Source of the DNA: Campylobacter hyointestinalis subsp. hyointestinalis
Lineage (GTDB): Bacteria > Campylobacterota > Campylobacteria > Campylobacterales > Campylobacteraceae
Assembly: GCF_013372145.1 (NCBI RefSeq)
Contig: NZ_CP053827.1
Location: 1,178,001 to 1,242,000 of the forward strand
Direction of reading: 5' to 3'
DNA length: 64,000 nt
Shown piece after piece: positions 1 through 6,378 of the stretch. A program made the position numbers and the translations under genes. Within the stretch, counting starts at the first letter, position 1. Each line of letters starts with the position of its first letter. The notes under the pieces are model-generated. The model had not been told where the DNA came from. It did not search any database and saw nothing but the letters and a program-made list of their open reading frames with translations.

Positions 1-142
1 GATTTTTCTGATTTGGTATGAGTGAAGTCAAAACTATATCCAAATCTTTACGCAAAGCTTCATAGCTTACTTTTAGATTGTTTTCATAGTTTTTTACATC
101 ATCTATCTTTGGCTTTTTTTGAAGATACATTTTTGTTTTCAT
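1..142 (-). CDS. Partial small protein of unknown function, cut by the left edge
   Basis: An open frame on the minus strand starts at ATG 142-140 and runs off the left edge after 47 codons. A ribosome binding site (AGAGGT) sits at normal spacing upstream of the ATG. The visible N-terminus, MKTKMYLQKKPKIDD, is lysine-rich and hydrophilic, with no signal peptide or membrane segment. It is divergent from the small genes that start at 218, so the AT-rich gap at 143-217 must hold both promoters. I do not recognise the family. Its position in a strip of phage-like small genes suggests an accessory gene. Confidence 0.45.
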   Translation of the reverse strand, partial: MKTKMYLQKKPKIDDVKNYENNLKVSYEALRKDLDIVLTSLIPNQKN

Positions 143-217
143 TTTTACCTCTTTTTTAAAAATTATATAAAAATTATATAAAAATATAAAGATTTAAAAA
201 CTAATTAAAGGATTTAT

Positions 218-301
218 ATGTTTTACATCATTATTATCACTATTTGGGCGTTATGTATATTTGGATTATATTATCAAAGGAGATTTAAAGATGAGCTATA
301 A
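218..301 (+). CDS. 27-residue single-helix membrane peptide
   Basis: A very short ORF with a good ribosome binding site (AAAGGA, about 6 bases before the ATG). The product is almost entirely one hydrophobic helix (FYIIIITIWALCIFGLYY) followed by a basic/acidic tail (QRRFKDEL), the pattern of a tiny inner-membrane protein. It overlaps the next small gene (ATG at 291) by 11 bases, which suggests translational coupling. Function is unknown. Tiny membrane peptides next to HTH genes are common in phage-derived and toxin-antitoxin loci. Confidence 0.4.
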   Translation: MFYIIIITIWALCIFGLYYQRRFKDEL

Positions 302-437
302 AACACTGAAAAAGTATAAACATCTCATCACAAAAGAGATGAGCGTAAAAGAGTTTGCAAATTTAGAAAGTATAAAAGATGAAATTTGTTATAATATTAA
401 GGTTAAATTACAAAGGATAGATAATGAGCGAAGATGA
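291..437 (+). CDS. 48-residue basic hypothetical protein
   Basis: A short ORF with a strong ribosome binding site (AAAGGAG, 7-8 bases before the ATG). It overlaps the previous peptide gene by 11 bases and the downstream HTH gene (ATG 424) by 14 bases, so the three read as one translationally coupled group. The product is hydrophilic and lysine-rich, starting MSYKTLKKYK. No family recognised. Its 3' half also contains the leader/-10 element shared with the second HTH gene, so the coding sequence and a promoter for the next gene overlap. Confidence 0.45.
   Translation: MSYKTLKKYKHLITKEMSVKEFANLESIKDEICYNIKVKLQRIDNERR
381..417 (+). promoter_or_regulatory. Leader/promoter repeat, copy 1
   Basis: A roughly 37-base segment with a TATAAT (390-395), then TTAAGGTTAAATTACAAAGG and the ribosome binding site of the HTH gene at 424. 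Nearly the same sequence lies at 1215-1252 in front of the second HTH gene, at the same distance from its start codon. The shared block outside the coding region suggests a common promoter or operator, perhaps a binding site of the HTH proteins. Confidence 0.45.
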
Positions 438-666
438 AAACATAGTCAAAAGAGTATGCCGTGAGCTGGGCATTACGCAAAGAGAATTAAGCGAGATTTT
501 AGGGGTTCATTTAGTATCAGTCCAAAAGTGGGTAGCAAATGCCAACGACTTACCACTCCAAACACAAAAAAGCTTAAATTTAGTTCTTGAAAACCATCAC
601 CTTAAAAACAAAGTCGATAAAATCAATACCATTTTAAAACTTATTGATGAGATAAAAAATAGCTAA
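424..666 (+). CDS. Small XRE-like helix-turn-helix DNA-binding protein
   Basis: An 80-residue protein. Residues about 8-50 form a helix-turn-helix of the Cro/XRE type (GITQRELSEILGVHLVSVQK, where the second helix after the turn would be the recognition helix). The C-terminus (about 45-80) is a likely short dimerisation coiled coil. It has no effector domain, so it is probably an element-encoded repressor. It lies last in an overlapping cluster (218-666), and a second protein of the same size and architecture is encoded at 1259. The two HTH genes share an upstream repeat, so they may regulate each other or themselves. Confidence 0.6.
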   Translation: MSEDENIVKRVCRELGITQRELSEILGVHLVSVQKWVANANDLPLQTQKSLNLVLENHHLKNKVDKINTILKLIDEIKNS

Positions 667-699
667 TTTATAGGTGCGATTTTAAATCATACCTATAAA
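667..699 (+). terminator. Inverted repeat after the first HTH gene
   Basis: TTTATAGGT (667-675) pairs with ACCTATAAA (691-699), starting directly after the HTH stop codon, with a 15-base loop. There is no good U-run, so termination is possible but not certain. Confidence 0.35.
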
Positions 700-756
700 A
701 TACATAAAAATTTTGTAAAAACAGATATAAATTACAAAATATTTATATAAATACTA

Positions 757-785
757 TTGACAAATACAAAAATATTTTGTATAAT
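757..785 (+). promoter_or_regulatory. Perfect-consensus sigma-70 promoter
   Basis: TTGACA (757-762), a 17-base spacer and TATAAT (780-785): an exact match to both hexamers at ideal spacing. That is unusual in Campylobacter, where the -35 is normally weak. Transcription would start near 792, where a small hairpin (ATACAG 796-801 with CTGTAT 809-814) sits at the 5' end of the RNA. The first ORF downstream is the TGA-interrupted small membrane protein at 868. Confidence 0.6.
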
Positions 786-867
786 AACGATACAAATACA
801 GTAAAACGCTGTATAAGTTATTTAAAATAGAGTTGTTAAGTTTAGTAAGTTGTGGTAGAATACCAAA

Positions 868-1020
868 ATGAACGAAGTAATAAAAAACATAGGCTTAGGT
901 ATCTTTGTAAATGGTGCCTTTGCTTGACAGTTTGCAGGTGCTCCCTTAGAGGGTGCTTTAGCAGTGGTTGAGGGCATTATTATAATGTATATCGCCACTA
1001 AACTGAAAAAAAAGGAGTAA
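868..1020 (+). pseudogene. Small membrane protein interrupted by in-frame TGA
   Basis: One continuous frame of 50 codons from ATG 868 to TAA 1018-1020 is broken only by a TGA at 925-927 (codon 20). Both halves look like one small two-helix membrane protein: MNEVIKNIGLGIFVNGAFA, then QFAGAPLEG and a hydrophobic stretch (ALAVVEGIIIMYIAT), then a lysine tail. The composition and the coupled downstream gene (SD at 1011-1017 inside this ORF) suggest the frame was a real gene. The simplest reading is a nonsense mutation. UGA recoding is less likely because the position is in a membrane helix with no redox motif. The ribosome binding site is weak. Confidence 0.45.
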
Positions 1021-1025
1021 AGACA

Positions 1026-1124
1026 ATGAGTAGCCTTTTTTTAATTCTCTCTACGGCTTTAACCATAGGTTGCATTATAGCCTATATAAAAGCTTATAAA
1101 AAAGATAAAAAACACCAACACTAA
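1026..1124 (+). CDS. 32-residue single-helix membrane peptide
   Basis: A short ORF with a strong ribosome binding site (AAAGGAG, overlapping the end of the preceding frame) and an ATG at 1026. The product has one hydrophobic helix (LFLILSTALTIGCIIAY) and a strongly basic tail (KAYKKDKKHQH), the same plan as the peptides at 218 and 1778. It probably shares a transcript with the interrupted gene at 868 from the consensus promoter at 757-785. Function unknown. It could be a membrane-active peptide of a mobile element. Confidence 0.45.
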   Translation: MSSLFLILSTALTIGCIIAYIKAYKKDKKHQH

Positions 1125-1214
1125 CTTAAACTTTAACGCTCTATTTTAAAGTAAAAATTAAAATGGAGCGTATTATGTTTACAACAGATACAAAAGACTT
1201 TTACACCAAACAGC

Positions 1215-1252
1215 AAAATTCGCTATAATTATTAAGGTTAAATTACAAAGGA
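1215..1252 (+). promoter_or_regulatory. Leader/promoter repeat, copy 2
   Basis: The second copy of the element at 381-417: TATAAT (1224-1229), then TTAAGGTTAAATTACAAAGG and the ribosome binding site for the HTH gene at 1259. The only length difference is one or two bases near the -10. A possible 17-residue leader ORF (ATG 1175, ending TAA at 1226-1228) runs into it. Confidence 0.45.
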
Positions 1253-1258
1253 GCAAAA

Positions 1259-1492
1259 ATGCAAGATGAAAATCTAATAAAACAAACTTGCAAAGAACTA
1301 AATTTGACTTATAAACAGCTTGGTGAGATGATAGGATATAGCGAGAGTGCGTTAAAAAATGCAGCAACAAGCGAAGCTAGTGATCCGATGAAAAAAGCTA
1401 TAAATATGTATCTTGAAATTTTAGCTTTAAAAAAAGAGTTAAAAGCTAGTCAAGACTTTAAAAATAATCTCAAAGACTTTTTAAGGGACTAA
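1259..1492 (+). CDS. Second small helix-turn-helix protein
   Basis: A 77-residue protein with an HTH in residues about 8-35 (LNLTYKQLGEMIGYSESALK) and a C-terminal helical segment (about 45-77) rich in leucine and lysine that could dimerise. It has the same size, layout and upstream leader as the protein at 424, so the two are probably paralogous element regulators. The ribosome binding site GGAG lies 6-7 bases before the ATG, and the gene ends just before a strong terminator. DNA-binding function is inferred from the fold only. Confidence 0.55.
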   Translation: MQDENLIKQTCKELNLTYKQLGEMIGYSESALKNAATSEASDPMKKAINMYLEILALKKELKASQDFKNNLKDFLRD

Positions 1493-1516
1493 TCAAAAAT
1501 GATTAGTCCTATTTTA
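1486..1516 (+). terminator. Terminator after the second HTH gene
   Basis: A perfect 9-bp stem, GGACTAATC (1486-1494) with GATTAGTCC (1501-1509), a 6-base loop, then TATTTTAT. The left arm overlaps the stop codon. An A-rich loop and A-rich left flank mean it could also stop antisense transcripts coming from the right, such as a putative antisense RNA at the 1635 locus. Confidence 0.65.
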
Positions 1517-1558
1517 TACTAAAAATCTACAAAAATTACTAATTCTATACTTTTACTC

Positions 1559-1587
1559 TTGATTTTTAGTCCTATTAAGGATATAAT
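1559..1587 (+). promoter_or_regulatory. Promoter of the toxin-like peptide
   Basis: TTGATT (1559-1564), a 17-base spacer and TATAAT (1582-1587). Transcription would begin near 1594 and give a short leader before the ribosome binding site at 1622-1628 of the 26-residue peptide gene. Confidence 0.5.
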
Positions 1588-1621
1588 TATCATATCAAAG
1601 GACAAATAAGGACTTTGATAG

Positions 1622-1752
1622 AAAGGAGTAAAAGATGTCTCACAGTGAAGTACTCGAGCTAATCACTGCGATTATCTGCTTGATAACGGCAATTATTCAA
1701 GCGATAAAGCGGTAAGCAAAGGGGCGAAAGCCCCTGACATCTTTTACCCTTT
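1622..1752 (+). promoter_or_regulatory. Long-range inverted repeat hiding the SD and start codon
   Basis: AAAGGAGTAAAAGATGTC (1622-1639), which holds the Shine-Dalgarno sequence and the ATG of the peptide gene, is complementary to GACATCTTTTACCCTTT (1736-1752) downstream of the stop codon: 17 base pairs with one bulged A (1627). Just inside the right arm is a GC hairpin with a GAAA tetraloop (1721-1734). A full-length transcript should therefore fold with its 5' and 3' parts paired and its start site closed. This is how translation of several type I toxin mRNAs (for example AapA of Helicobacter pylori) is held off. Confidence 0.6.
1635..1715 (+). CDS. 26-residue hydrophobic peptide, candidate type I toxin
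   Basis: MSHSEVLELITAIICLITAI plus a short QAIKR-type basic end: a short polar start, one amphipathic/hydrophobic helix and a basic tail, as in membrane-acting type I toxins. The ribosome binding site (AAAGGAG) is excellent, but it and the ATG are locked in a 17-bp long-range stem with the mRNA 3' region (1736-1752). An opposite-strand promoter (1756-1784) would make an RNA complementary to the whole unit. Peptide size, sequestered start and antisense promoter together fit a type I toxin-antitoxin module. No sequence homology could be tested. It could also be a phage-type peptide of another kind. Confidence 0.5.
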   Translation: MSHSEVLELITAIICLITAIIQAIKR

Positions 1753-1755
1753 AAA

Positions 1756-1784
1756 ATTATATCATAAAGGAGCTGTTATGTTAG
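1756..1784 (-). promoter_or_regulatory. Candidate antisense (antitoxin RNA) promoter
   Basis: Read on the minus strand: CTAACA (1784-1779), a 17-base spacer and TATAAT (1761-1756). The RNA would start near 1749, at the right arm of the long inverted repeat, and run antisense across the peptide gene. The 1486-1516 terminator could end it. The -35 matches consensus at four of six positions. Confidence 0.4.
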
Positions 1785-1876
1785 ATATTTTAGTAGTTGT
1801 TATATCGACTTTAGTTTTAGGGCTTAGTGTTAAGGTTTATAGACTTGAAAAAGAGATTAAGGAGCTTAAAAAATGA
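1778..1876 (+). CDS. 32-residue membrane peptide upstream of rha
   Basis: An ORF from ATG 1778 with a strong ribosome binding site (AAAGGAG). The product has one hydrophobic helix (ILVVVISTLVLGLSVKV) and a charged coiled tail (YRLEKEIKELKK). It overlaps the start of the broken rha gene (ATG 1873) by four bases in the ATGA arrangement, so the two were probably translated together. It has the same plan as the peptides at 218 and 1026. Function unknown. Confidence 0.45.
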   Translation: MLDILVVVISTLVLGLSVKVYRLEKEIKELKK

Positions 1877-2375
1877 GTGCCTTAATCAATATAAACGATG
1901 TAGAAGTTAAATTTGAAATTGTCGGCGATGATATATTCGCCGACAGTCTTAAAATAGCTGAAGTTTTTGGAAAAAACCACCATAATATTTTAAGACTAAT
2001 TAAAAATTTACTTGATTATGAGTTTAAATTAGCAAATTTTAAAGCTGGATTTTATCTAAATTCGCAAAACAAACAGCAACCGATATATAACATCACCCGT
2101 GATGGAAAGTCGAGTTTATCAAAGCGTTTAATATGATGGAGAAAGAGCTAACCAGCCTTAAATTTGCAGAGCAAACAAACCGCATAGCAAATTTACAAGC
2201 TATTCAAATATCACAAGCCAAACACCACCAAAGCGTTACAAACGGATATAAAAGCACATTTGTCAAACAAAAAGCTAAGCTAGAAGTGTTAAAAGCTCAT
2301 CTGACTATCACCAAAGATAAAAATCTGAGGTACTGTGTGGACAATGATATATATTTTAATACAATTAAGCTGTGA
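1873..2375 (+). pseudogene. Rha-family phage regulatory protein, broken by internal deletion
   Basis: The first frame (1873-2136) encodes a Rha-type N-terminal domain, with DSLKIAEVFGKNHHNILRLI and then PIYNITRDG, the usual conserved stretch. In intact family members the RDG is followed by a hydrophobic/GFTGKKA-like segment and then a helix ending xFIxAFNxME. Here RDG is followed almost at once by EFIKAFNMMEKEL, in a different frame, which continues to 2375. So a short piece has been lost at about 2103-2115 and the frame shifted. Rha proteins are lysogenic-phage regulators toxic in some hosts, so loss is easy to tolerate. The peptide at 1778 overlaps its start. Confidence 0.6.
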
Positions 2376-3156
2376 GATATTAGCTCATCTTTATCAAATC
2401 AGAGTCTTCTAATGGCTATATTTATAGTATTTTACTCATAGGGCGTTTTTCGCTAATTATAAAAATTAAATAAAAAATTACTACCATTTATAGAGTATTC
2501 TTTATGCTCTCCTAATATCTCTTCTACTTGTCTTGACATAGGCAATATAAAATTCCTTTTTCATCTTCATTTTTTCAGCATTTATCACAAAAATTTATTG
2601 TCAAAGTCTACTTCTCCTCCACTCTAAAGCACGTACATTAAAAGGTCTTAAAGCAGTATGTATAATCTTAGCTTTAAAGCTATTTTAGTTTTATATCTAC
2701 AGTTGTATTCTTTCAAAGTTGAAAAGTTCCTCTCTTTGCTTTGTTTGAAAGTATATTTAAAATTTATATCAACTATTATATTACGTGTTATTAAATTTGT
2801 ACTTTTTTAAAGATTTGATTGAGTAGATTAAATATGCGTTTGAGAGTTTCTAGTTTATCCATTTTTCTAATGGCTTAAGATATCTGTAGGAGTTACACCC
2901 TTATGTCGCATAAAACCAAATTTAGGGAAGGTATAATGTTCTAAACGACGTAATTCTCGGGCTTTTGTATCATAGCTCAAATATTTTTTAACTGTCGGTG
3001 TTGTTTTAATTTGCAAATTTGATCAATCGCTTTTACAATATAGCTTATCTTTTGGTTTTAGATTTTTGATCAATTTATCTGTAACTTAAAATATCAATTT
3101 TTTAGTAGTTTTGATGAATAAAAATGAATGAATAAAAAGGTATAAAAACATTCAGA
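2376..3156. other. Decayed non-coding stretch between rha remnant and tRNA-Met
   Basis: About 780 bases without an intact gene. The minus strand shows broken coding traces, for example TINFCDKC, then stops, then ILYCLCQDK in one frame near 2545-2605, and a longer fragment at 2867-3022. Base composition is like the neighbouring accessory strip. I see no tRNA, IS end or obvious repeat copy of the tRNA 3' end, so it is best read as eroded mobile DNA. Confidence 0.4.
2867..3022 (-). pseudogene. C-terminal gene fragment of unknown family
   Basis: A minus-strand frame of about 51 codons ends at TAG 2869-2867 and reads KTTPTVKKYLSYDTKAREL, then RRLEHYTFPKFGF, then MRHKGVTPTDILSH. It has no start codon. 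The sense reading continues upstream in another frame (IVKAIDQIC), so there is at least one frameshift near 3010. The regular amino-acid usage argues it was once coding. I cannot assign the family. Confidence 0.3.
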
Positions 3157-3233
3157 TGGTGGGTTCACCAGGACTCGAACCTGGGACCATCCGGTTATGA
3201 GCCGGATGCTCTAACCAACTGAGCTATGAACCC
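3157..3233 (-). tRNA. tRNA-Met (anticodon CAT)
   Basis: A complete 77-base cloverleaf on the minus strand. The acceptor GGGTTCA (3233-3227) pairs with TGAACCC (3167-3161); the CCA end is encoded (3159-3157). The anticodon stem CCGG.../...CCGG carries loop CTCATAA with anticodon CAT (3199-3197), and the T-arm has GGTTCGAGTCC. The standard closed acceptor stem (GGG-CCC) points to elongator tRNA-Met; a tRNA-Ile with a modified CAT anticodon cannot be fully excluded. Its 3' end faces the accessory strip at 1-3156, a common arrangement for integration sites. Confidence 0.93.
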
Positions 3234-3300
3234 ACTTGAATTGAAGTTGGAATTATATACCTTTTTTACTTAATAAATACTTAATTCCAGCTTCTTTTCA

Positions 3301-4815
3301 TTAAAGCTTATTTTCGCTTCTTTGCTTCATTTTATCGAATTCTTCACCTATCACAGACAAATTCGGCTCACGTGACATTTTTTTTATCATATCGTTATAT
3401 TTATTTACAATAGCTATAGCCGTACAAGCAAATACAAATCCAGGAAGAAGCTCATAAACTACATCGCTAAGACCAAAAACTATCCACAATAATACAGTTA
3501 CGCCGCCAACCACCATACCGCAAAGTGCAGAAAGTGCGCTCATATGACGAGAGTATAAACTAAACAAAAGTACCGGACCAAAACTAGCTCCAAATCCAGC
3601 CCACGCATTTCCCACTACTCCAAGAACAGTATCAGTAGAATTAAACGCTATAAAAGTAGCAGTTATCGCCACTATGACAACGGCGAAACGACCGACTAAA
3701 ACTTGAGTCGTTTGGCTAACTTCTTTTTTATAAAAGGCAAATATAAAATCCCTTGTAATAGAACTGGCACTTACTAAAAGCTGACTAGATATAGTACTCA
3801 TGATCGCAGCCAAAACAGCAGATATGATCACGCCGACTATAAATGGATGAAACAATACTTCTCCCAGCTTTAAAAACACAGTTTCAGGATCTTTTAAAGG
3901 CATTCCTATTTGATTGAAATACACAAAGCCTATAAGTCCGCTAGCCATAGCTCCGATAAGTCCTAAAACCATCCACGATATACCGATAAATCTAGCTTTA
4001 TCTAGCTCTTTAGAACTTCTTATAGCCATAAATCTAACTATTATATGAGGTTGTCCAAAATACCCAAGTCCCCAAGCAAGCAGCCCTAATATACCAAGAA
4101 AATTCTGTCCAGCAAATAAATTCAAGTGATCTTTTCCAGCCATTTGAGAATACTTCGATAATTCAGTAAAAAATGAACTATCGCTCGGAGTATTTAAATT
4201 TAAAAAAGCAACTACTGGTATCAAAACAAGCACTAAAAACATAAGAGTGCCTTGAAACGCATCTGTTAAGCACACTGCTTTAAATCCACCAAAAAATGTA
4301 TAAAACACAACTATAAAAAGTGTAAAAATAGCTCCTAAGCTAAAATTTAGTCCAAAAAAGCTCTCAAAAGTTTTACCACCGGCGATTATCCCGCTACTTA
4401 CATAAAGCGTAAAAAATATGAGTATAAATACACCAGATATTATACGCAAAACTTTCGTTCTATCTTTAAATCTATTTTCCAAGAAATCTGGTATAGTTAT
4501 GCTGTCGCTCGCGACTTCGGTATAAATTCTTATACGTTTTGCAAGGTATTTATAGTTTGCCCATGCTCCAATACTAAGCCCGATAGCTATCCACATATTT
4601 GCTATACCACTTAGATACAAAGCTCCTGGCAGTCCTAGAAGCATCCAGCCGCTCATATCGCTAGCTCCGGCACTTAGCGCAGTCATCACAGGGCCTAAGC
4701 TTCTATTATCGAGTAGATATTCATTTAAACTTGAACGCTTATTGTAAGATATACGACCTATGATAAGCAAAACACCAAAGTACAGCGTGATCGCTATATA
4801 AACACTAAAACTCAT
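3301..4815 (-). CDS. putP: Sodium/proline symporter PutP
   Basis: A 504-residue polytopic membrane protein of the sodium:solute symporter family. It imports proline with sodium across the inner membrane; proline is a carbon and nitrogen source for campylobacters. About 12-13 hydrophobic helices can be traced from residue 5 to about 475. The family signature is present: LGPVMTALSAGASDMSGWML near residue 41, and the conserved GYFGQPHI segment near 250. Length agrees with E. coli PutP (about 500). It is divergent from the amino-acid ABC operon at 4924, with a 108-base shared promoter region. No putA is in the window. The identity is by family; substrate specificity for proline is inferred. Confidence 0.92.
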   Translation of the reverse strand: MSFSVYIAITLYFGVLLIIGRISYNKRSSLNEYLLDNRSLGPVMTALSAGASDMSGWMLLGLPGALYLSGIANMWIAIGLSIGAWANYKYLAKRIRIYTEVASDSITIPDFLENRFKDRTKVLRIISGVFILIFFTLYVSSGIIAGGKTFESFFGLNFSLGAIFTLFIVVFYTFFGGFKAVCLTDAFQGTLMFLVLVLIPVVAFLNLNTPSDSSFFTELSKYSQMAGKDHLNLFAGQNFLGILGLLAWGLGYFGQPHIIVRFMAIRSSKELDKARFIGISWMVLGLIGAMASGLIGFVYFNQIGMPLKDPETVFLKLGEVLFHPFIVGVIISAVLAAIMSTISSQLLVSASSITRDFIFAFYKKEVSQTTQVLVGRFAVVIVAITATFIAFNSTDTVLGVVGNAWAGFGASFGPVLLFSLYSRHMSALSALCGMVVGGVTVLLWIVFGLSDVVYELLPGFVFACTAIAIVNKYNDMIKKMSREPNLSVIGEEFDKMKQRSENKL

Positions 4816-4923
4816 CCAAACCTCCGATATAATAACATTCGACCATTCTACCTAATTTAAGTTTAAAAATATATATTTTTTTGTATAATTTACATTTATT
4901 CTAAATTTAAGCAAGGTTTTATA

Positions 4924-5643
4924 TTGACAAATTTACTTAATGAAAAAACTTTTAAATTTATATTTTCCATAGCCATTATAATTATAGGAATTTGCTACAC
5001 TTATCCAGTTAGCATAACAGATGCCCAAAAAGGCGCTTATGTAGATTCGTATTTTACTACGCTAGGACTTACTTTTGGTGGTATTTTCATAGGTATCGTA
5101 CTTGGCTTTATACTAGCTTTTTTAAAGTTTTTAAATATCAAAATCCTATCATTTATCATAGACGAATACATAGACATAGTAAGAGGAACTCCTGTACTTT
5201 TGCAACTTATGATATTTGCCTTTGTCATACTTGCTACTCTTAGCGACAACTTTTACGCCGCGGTAATAGCTCTTGGATTAAACAGTTCTGCATACGTTGC
5301 TGAGATCGTAAGAAGCGGTATAAACAGCGTAGATAAAGGTCAAATGGAAGCGGCTCGCGCTATGGGACTTAGCTATAGCGTTTCTATGCGTCAGATCATC
5401 TTTCCTCAAGCTGTTAAAAATATACTTCCGGCTCTTGCAAATGAGTTTATAAGCCTATTTAAAGAGACTTCGGTCGTCGGACTTATAGGTATATTTGATC
5501 TTACTATGCAAAGTAAAAGTTTGCAAGCAACTCTATTTAGTCCCGAGCCTATCTTGTTTGCAGGAGTTATATACTACGCAAACGTCAAACTCTTTTCACT
5601 TCTTGCAAAACTCTTAGAAAATAGGCTAAACAAAAATGATTAA
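4924..5643 (+). CDS. Polar amino-acid ABC transporter permease
   Basis: A 239-residue inner-membrane permease of the HisM/GlnP type with a TTG start. Hydrophobic segments lie at about 12-30, 43-70, 90-118 and 185-215. The cytoplasmic EAA loop is clear (EAARAMGLSYSVSMRQIIFP, about residues 140-160), the contact site for the ATPase. It overlaps the ATPase gene by 8 bases, and two binding-protein genes follow. Only one permease gene is present, so the channel is probably a homodimer. The substrate is a polar amino acid, not determined from sequence. Confidence 0.88.
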   Translation: MTNLLNEKTFKFIFSIAIIIIGICYTYPVSITDAQKGAYVDSYFTTLGLTFGGIFIGIVLGFILAFLKFLNIKILSFIIDEYIDIVRGTPVLLQLMIFAFVILATLSDNFYAAVIALGLNSSAYVAEIVRSGINSVDKGQMEAARAMGLSYSVSMRQIIFPQAVKNILPALANEFISLFKETSVVGLIGIFDLTMQSKSLQATLFSPEPILFAGVIYYANVKLFSLLAKLLENRLNKND

Positions 5644-6364
5644 GATAGAAAATTTAGTAAAAAACTACGGAAATTTAAAAGTTTTAAACAGCATAAGCAC
5701 CGAGATAAAAAAAGGTGAAGTCGTAGCTATCATCGGACCTAGCGGCGGCGGGAAAAGTACTTTTTTACGCTGTATCAACCGCCTTGAAGAGCCTACGAGC
5801 GGTCATATTTTTATAAAGGGTGTAGATATTTTAGATCCTAAGATCAATATAAATAAAATTCGCCAAAAAGTATCTATGGTATTTCAGCATTTTAATCTTT
5901 TTGCAAACAAAACTGTAATGCAAAATCTCACGCTTGCCCCACTCCAAACAGGACTTTGCGATCTAAAAACAGCAAACGATAGAGCAAACGAACTACTAAA
6001 AAAAGTCGGACTTTCATACAAAGCAAACGCTTATCCTCATAAGCTAAGCGGTGGACAAAAACAACGCATAGCTATAGCTAGAAGCCTTGCTATGGAGCCT
6101 GATATCATACTTTTTGACGAGCCGACAAGCGCACTTGATCCAGAGATGATAGGCGAAGTTTTAAGCATTATGAAAGAAGTCGCCAAAGACGGGCTTACGA
6201 TGCTTGTAGTAACTCACGAAATGGGATTTGCTAAAAACGTAGCAAATAGGATATTTTTTATGGATAAAGGTATCATCGCAGTCGATGATACGCCAAAAAA
6301 TGTCTTTGAAAACTGCACCCATCCACGTTTAAACGAATTTTTAAACAAGATACTAAATCACTAG
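5636..6364 (+). CDS. Amino-acid ABC transporter ATP-binding protein (GlnQ/HisP type)
   Basis: A 242-residue cytoplasmic ATPase that powers the permease encoded just upstream. Motifs in order: Walker A GPSGGGKST (about 35-43), Q-loop in VFQHFNLF, signature LSGGQKQR (about 138-145), Walker B IILFDEPTSALDPE (about 158-171) and the switch histidine in VVTHEMGFA. All key residues are intact. It starts inside the permease gene, showing translational coupling, and ends 14 bases before the first binding-protein gene. Closest to GlnQ/ArtP-type subunits by motif. Confidence 0.92.
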   Translation: MIKIENLVKNYGNLKVLNSISTEIKKGEVVAIIGPSGGGKSTFLRCINRLEEPTSGHIFIKGVDILDPKININKIRQKVSMVFQHFNLFANKTVMQNLTLAPLQTGLCDLKTANDRANELLKKVGLSYKANAYPHKLSGGQKQRIAIARSLAMEPDIILFDEPTSALDPEMIGEVLSIMKEVAKDGLTMLVVTHEMGFAKNVANRIFFMDKGIIAVDDTPKNVFENCTHPRLNEFLNKILNH

Positions 6365-6378
6365 AAAAGGAAAACAAA

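Noticed and set aside
925-927. Selenocysteine at the TGA of the small membrane protein
   Set aside because: No Cys or redox motif, residue within a membrane helix, hairpin loop lacks a G at its first two positions. A nonsense change is simpler.
1179-1370. A 63-codon minus-strand ORF rich in Leu and Cys
   Set aside because: It lies opposite the second HTH gene and its leader repeat, with no SD.
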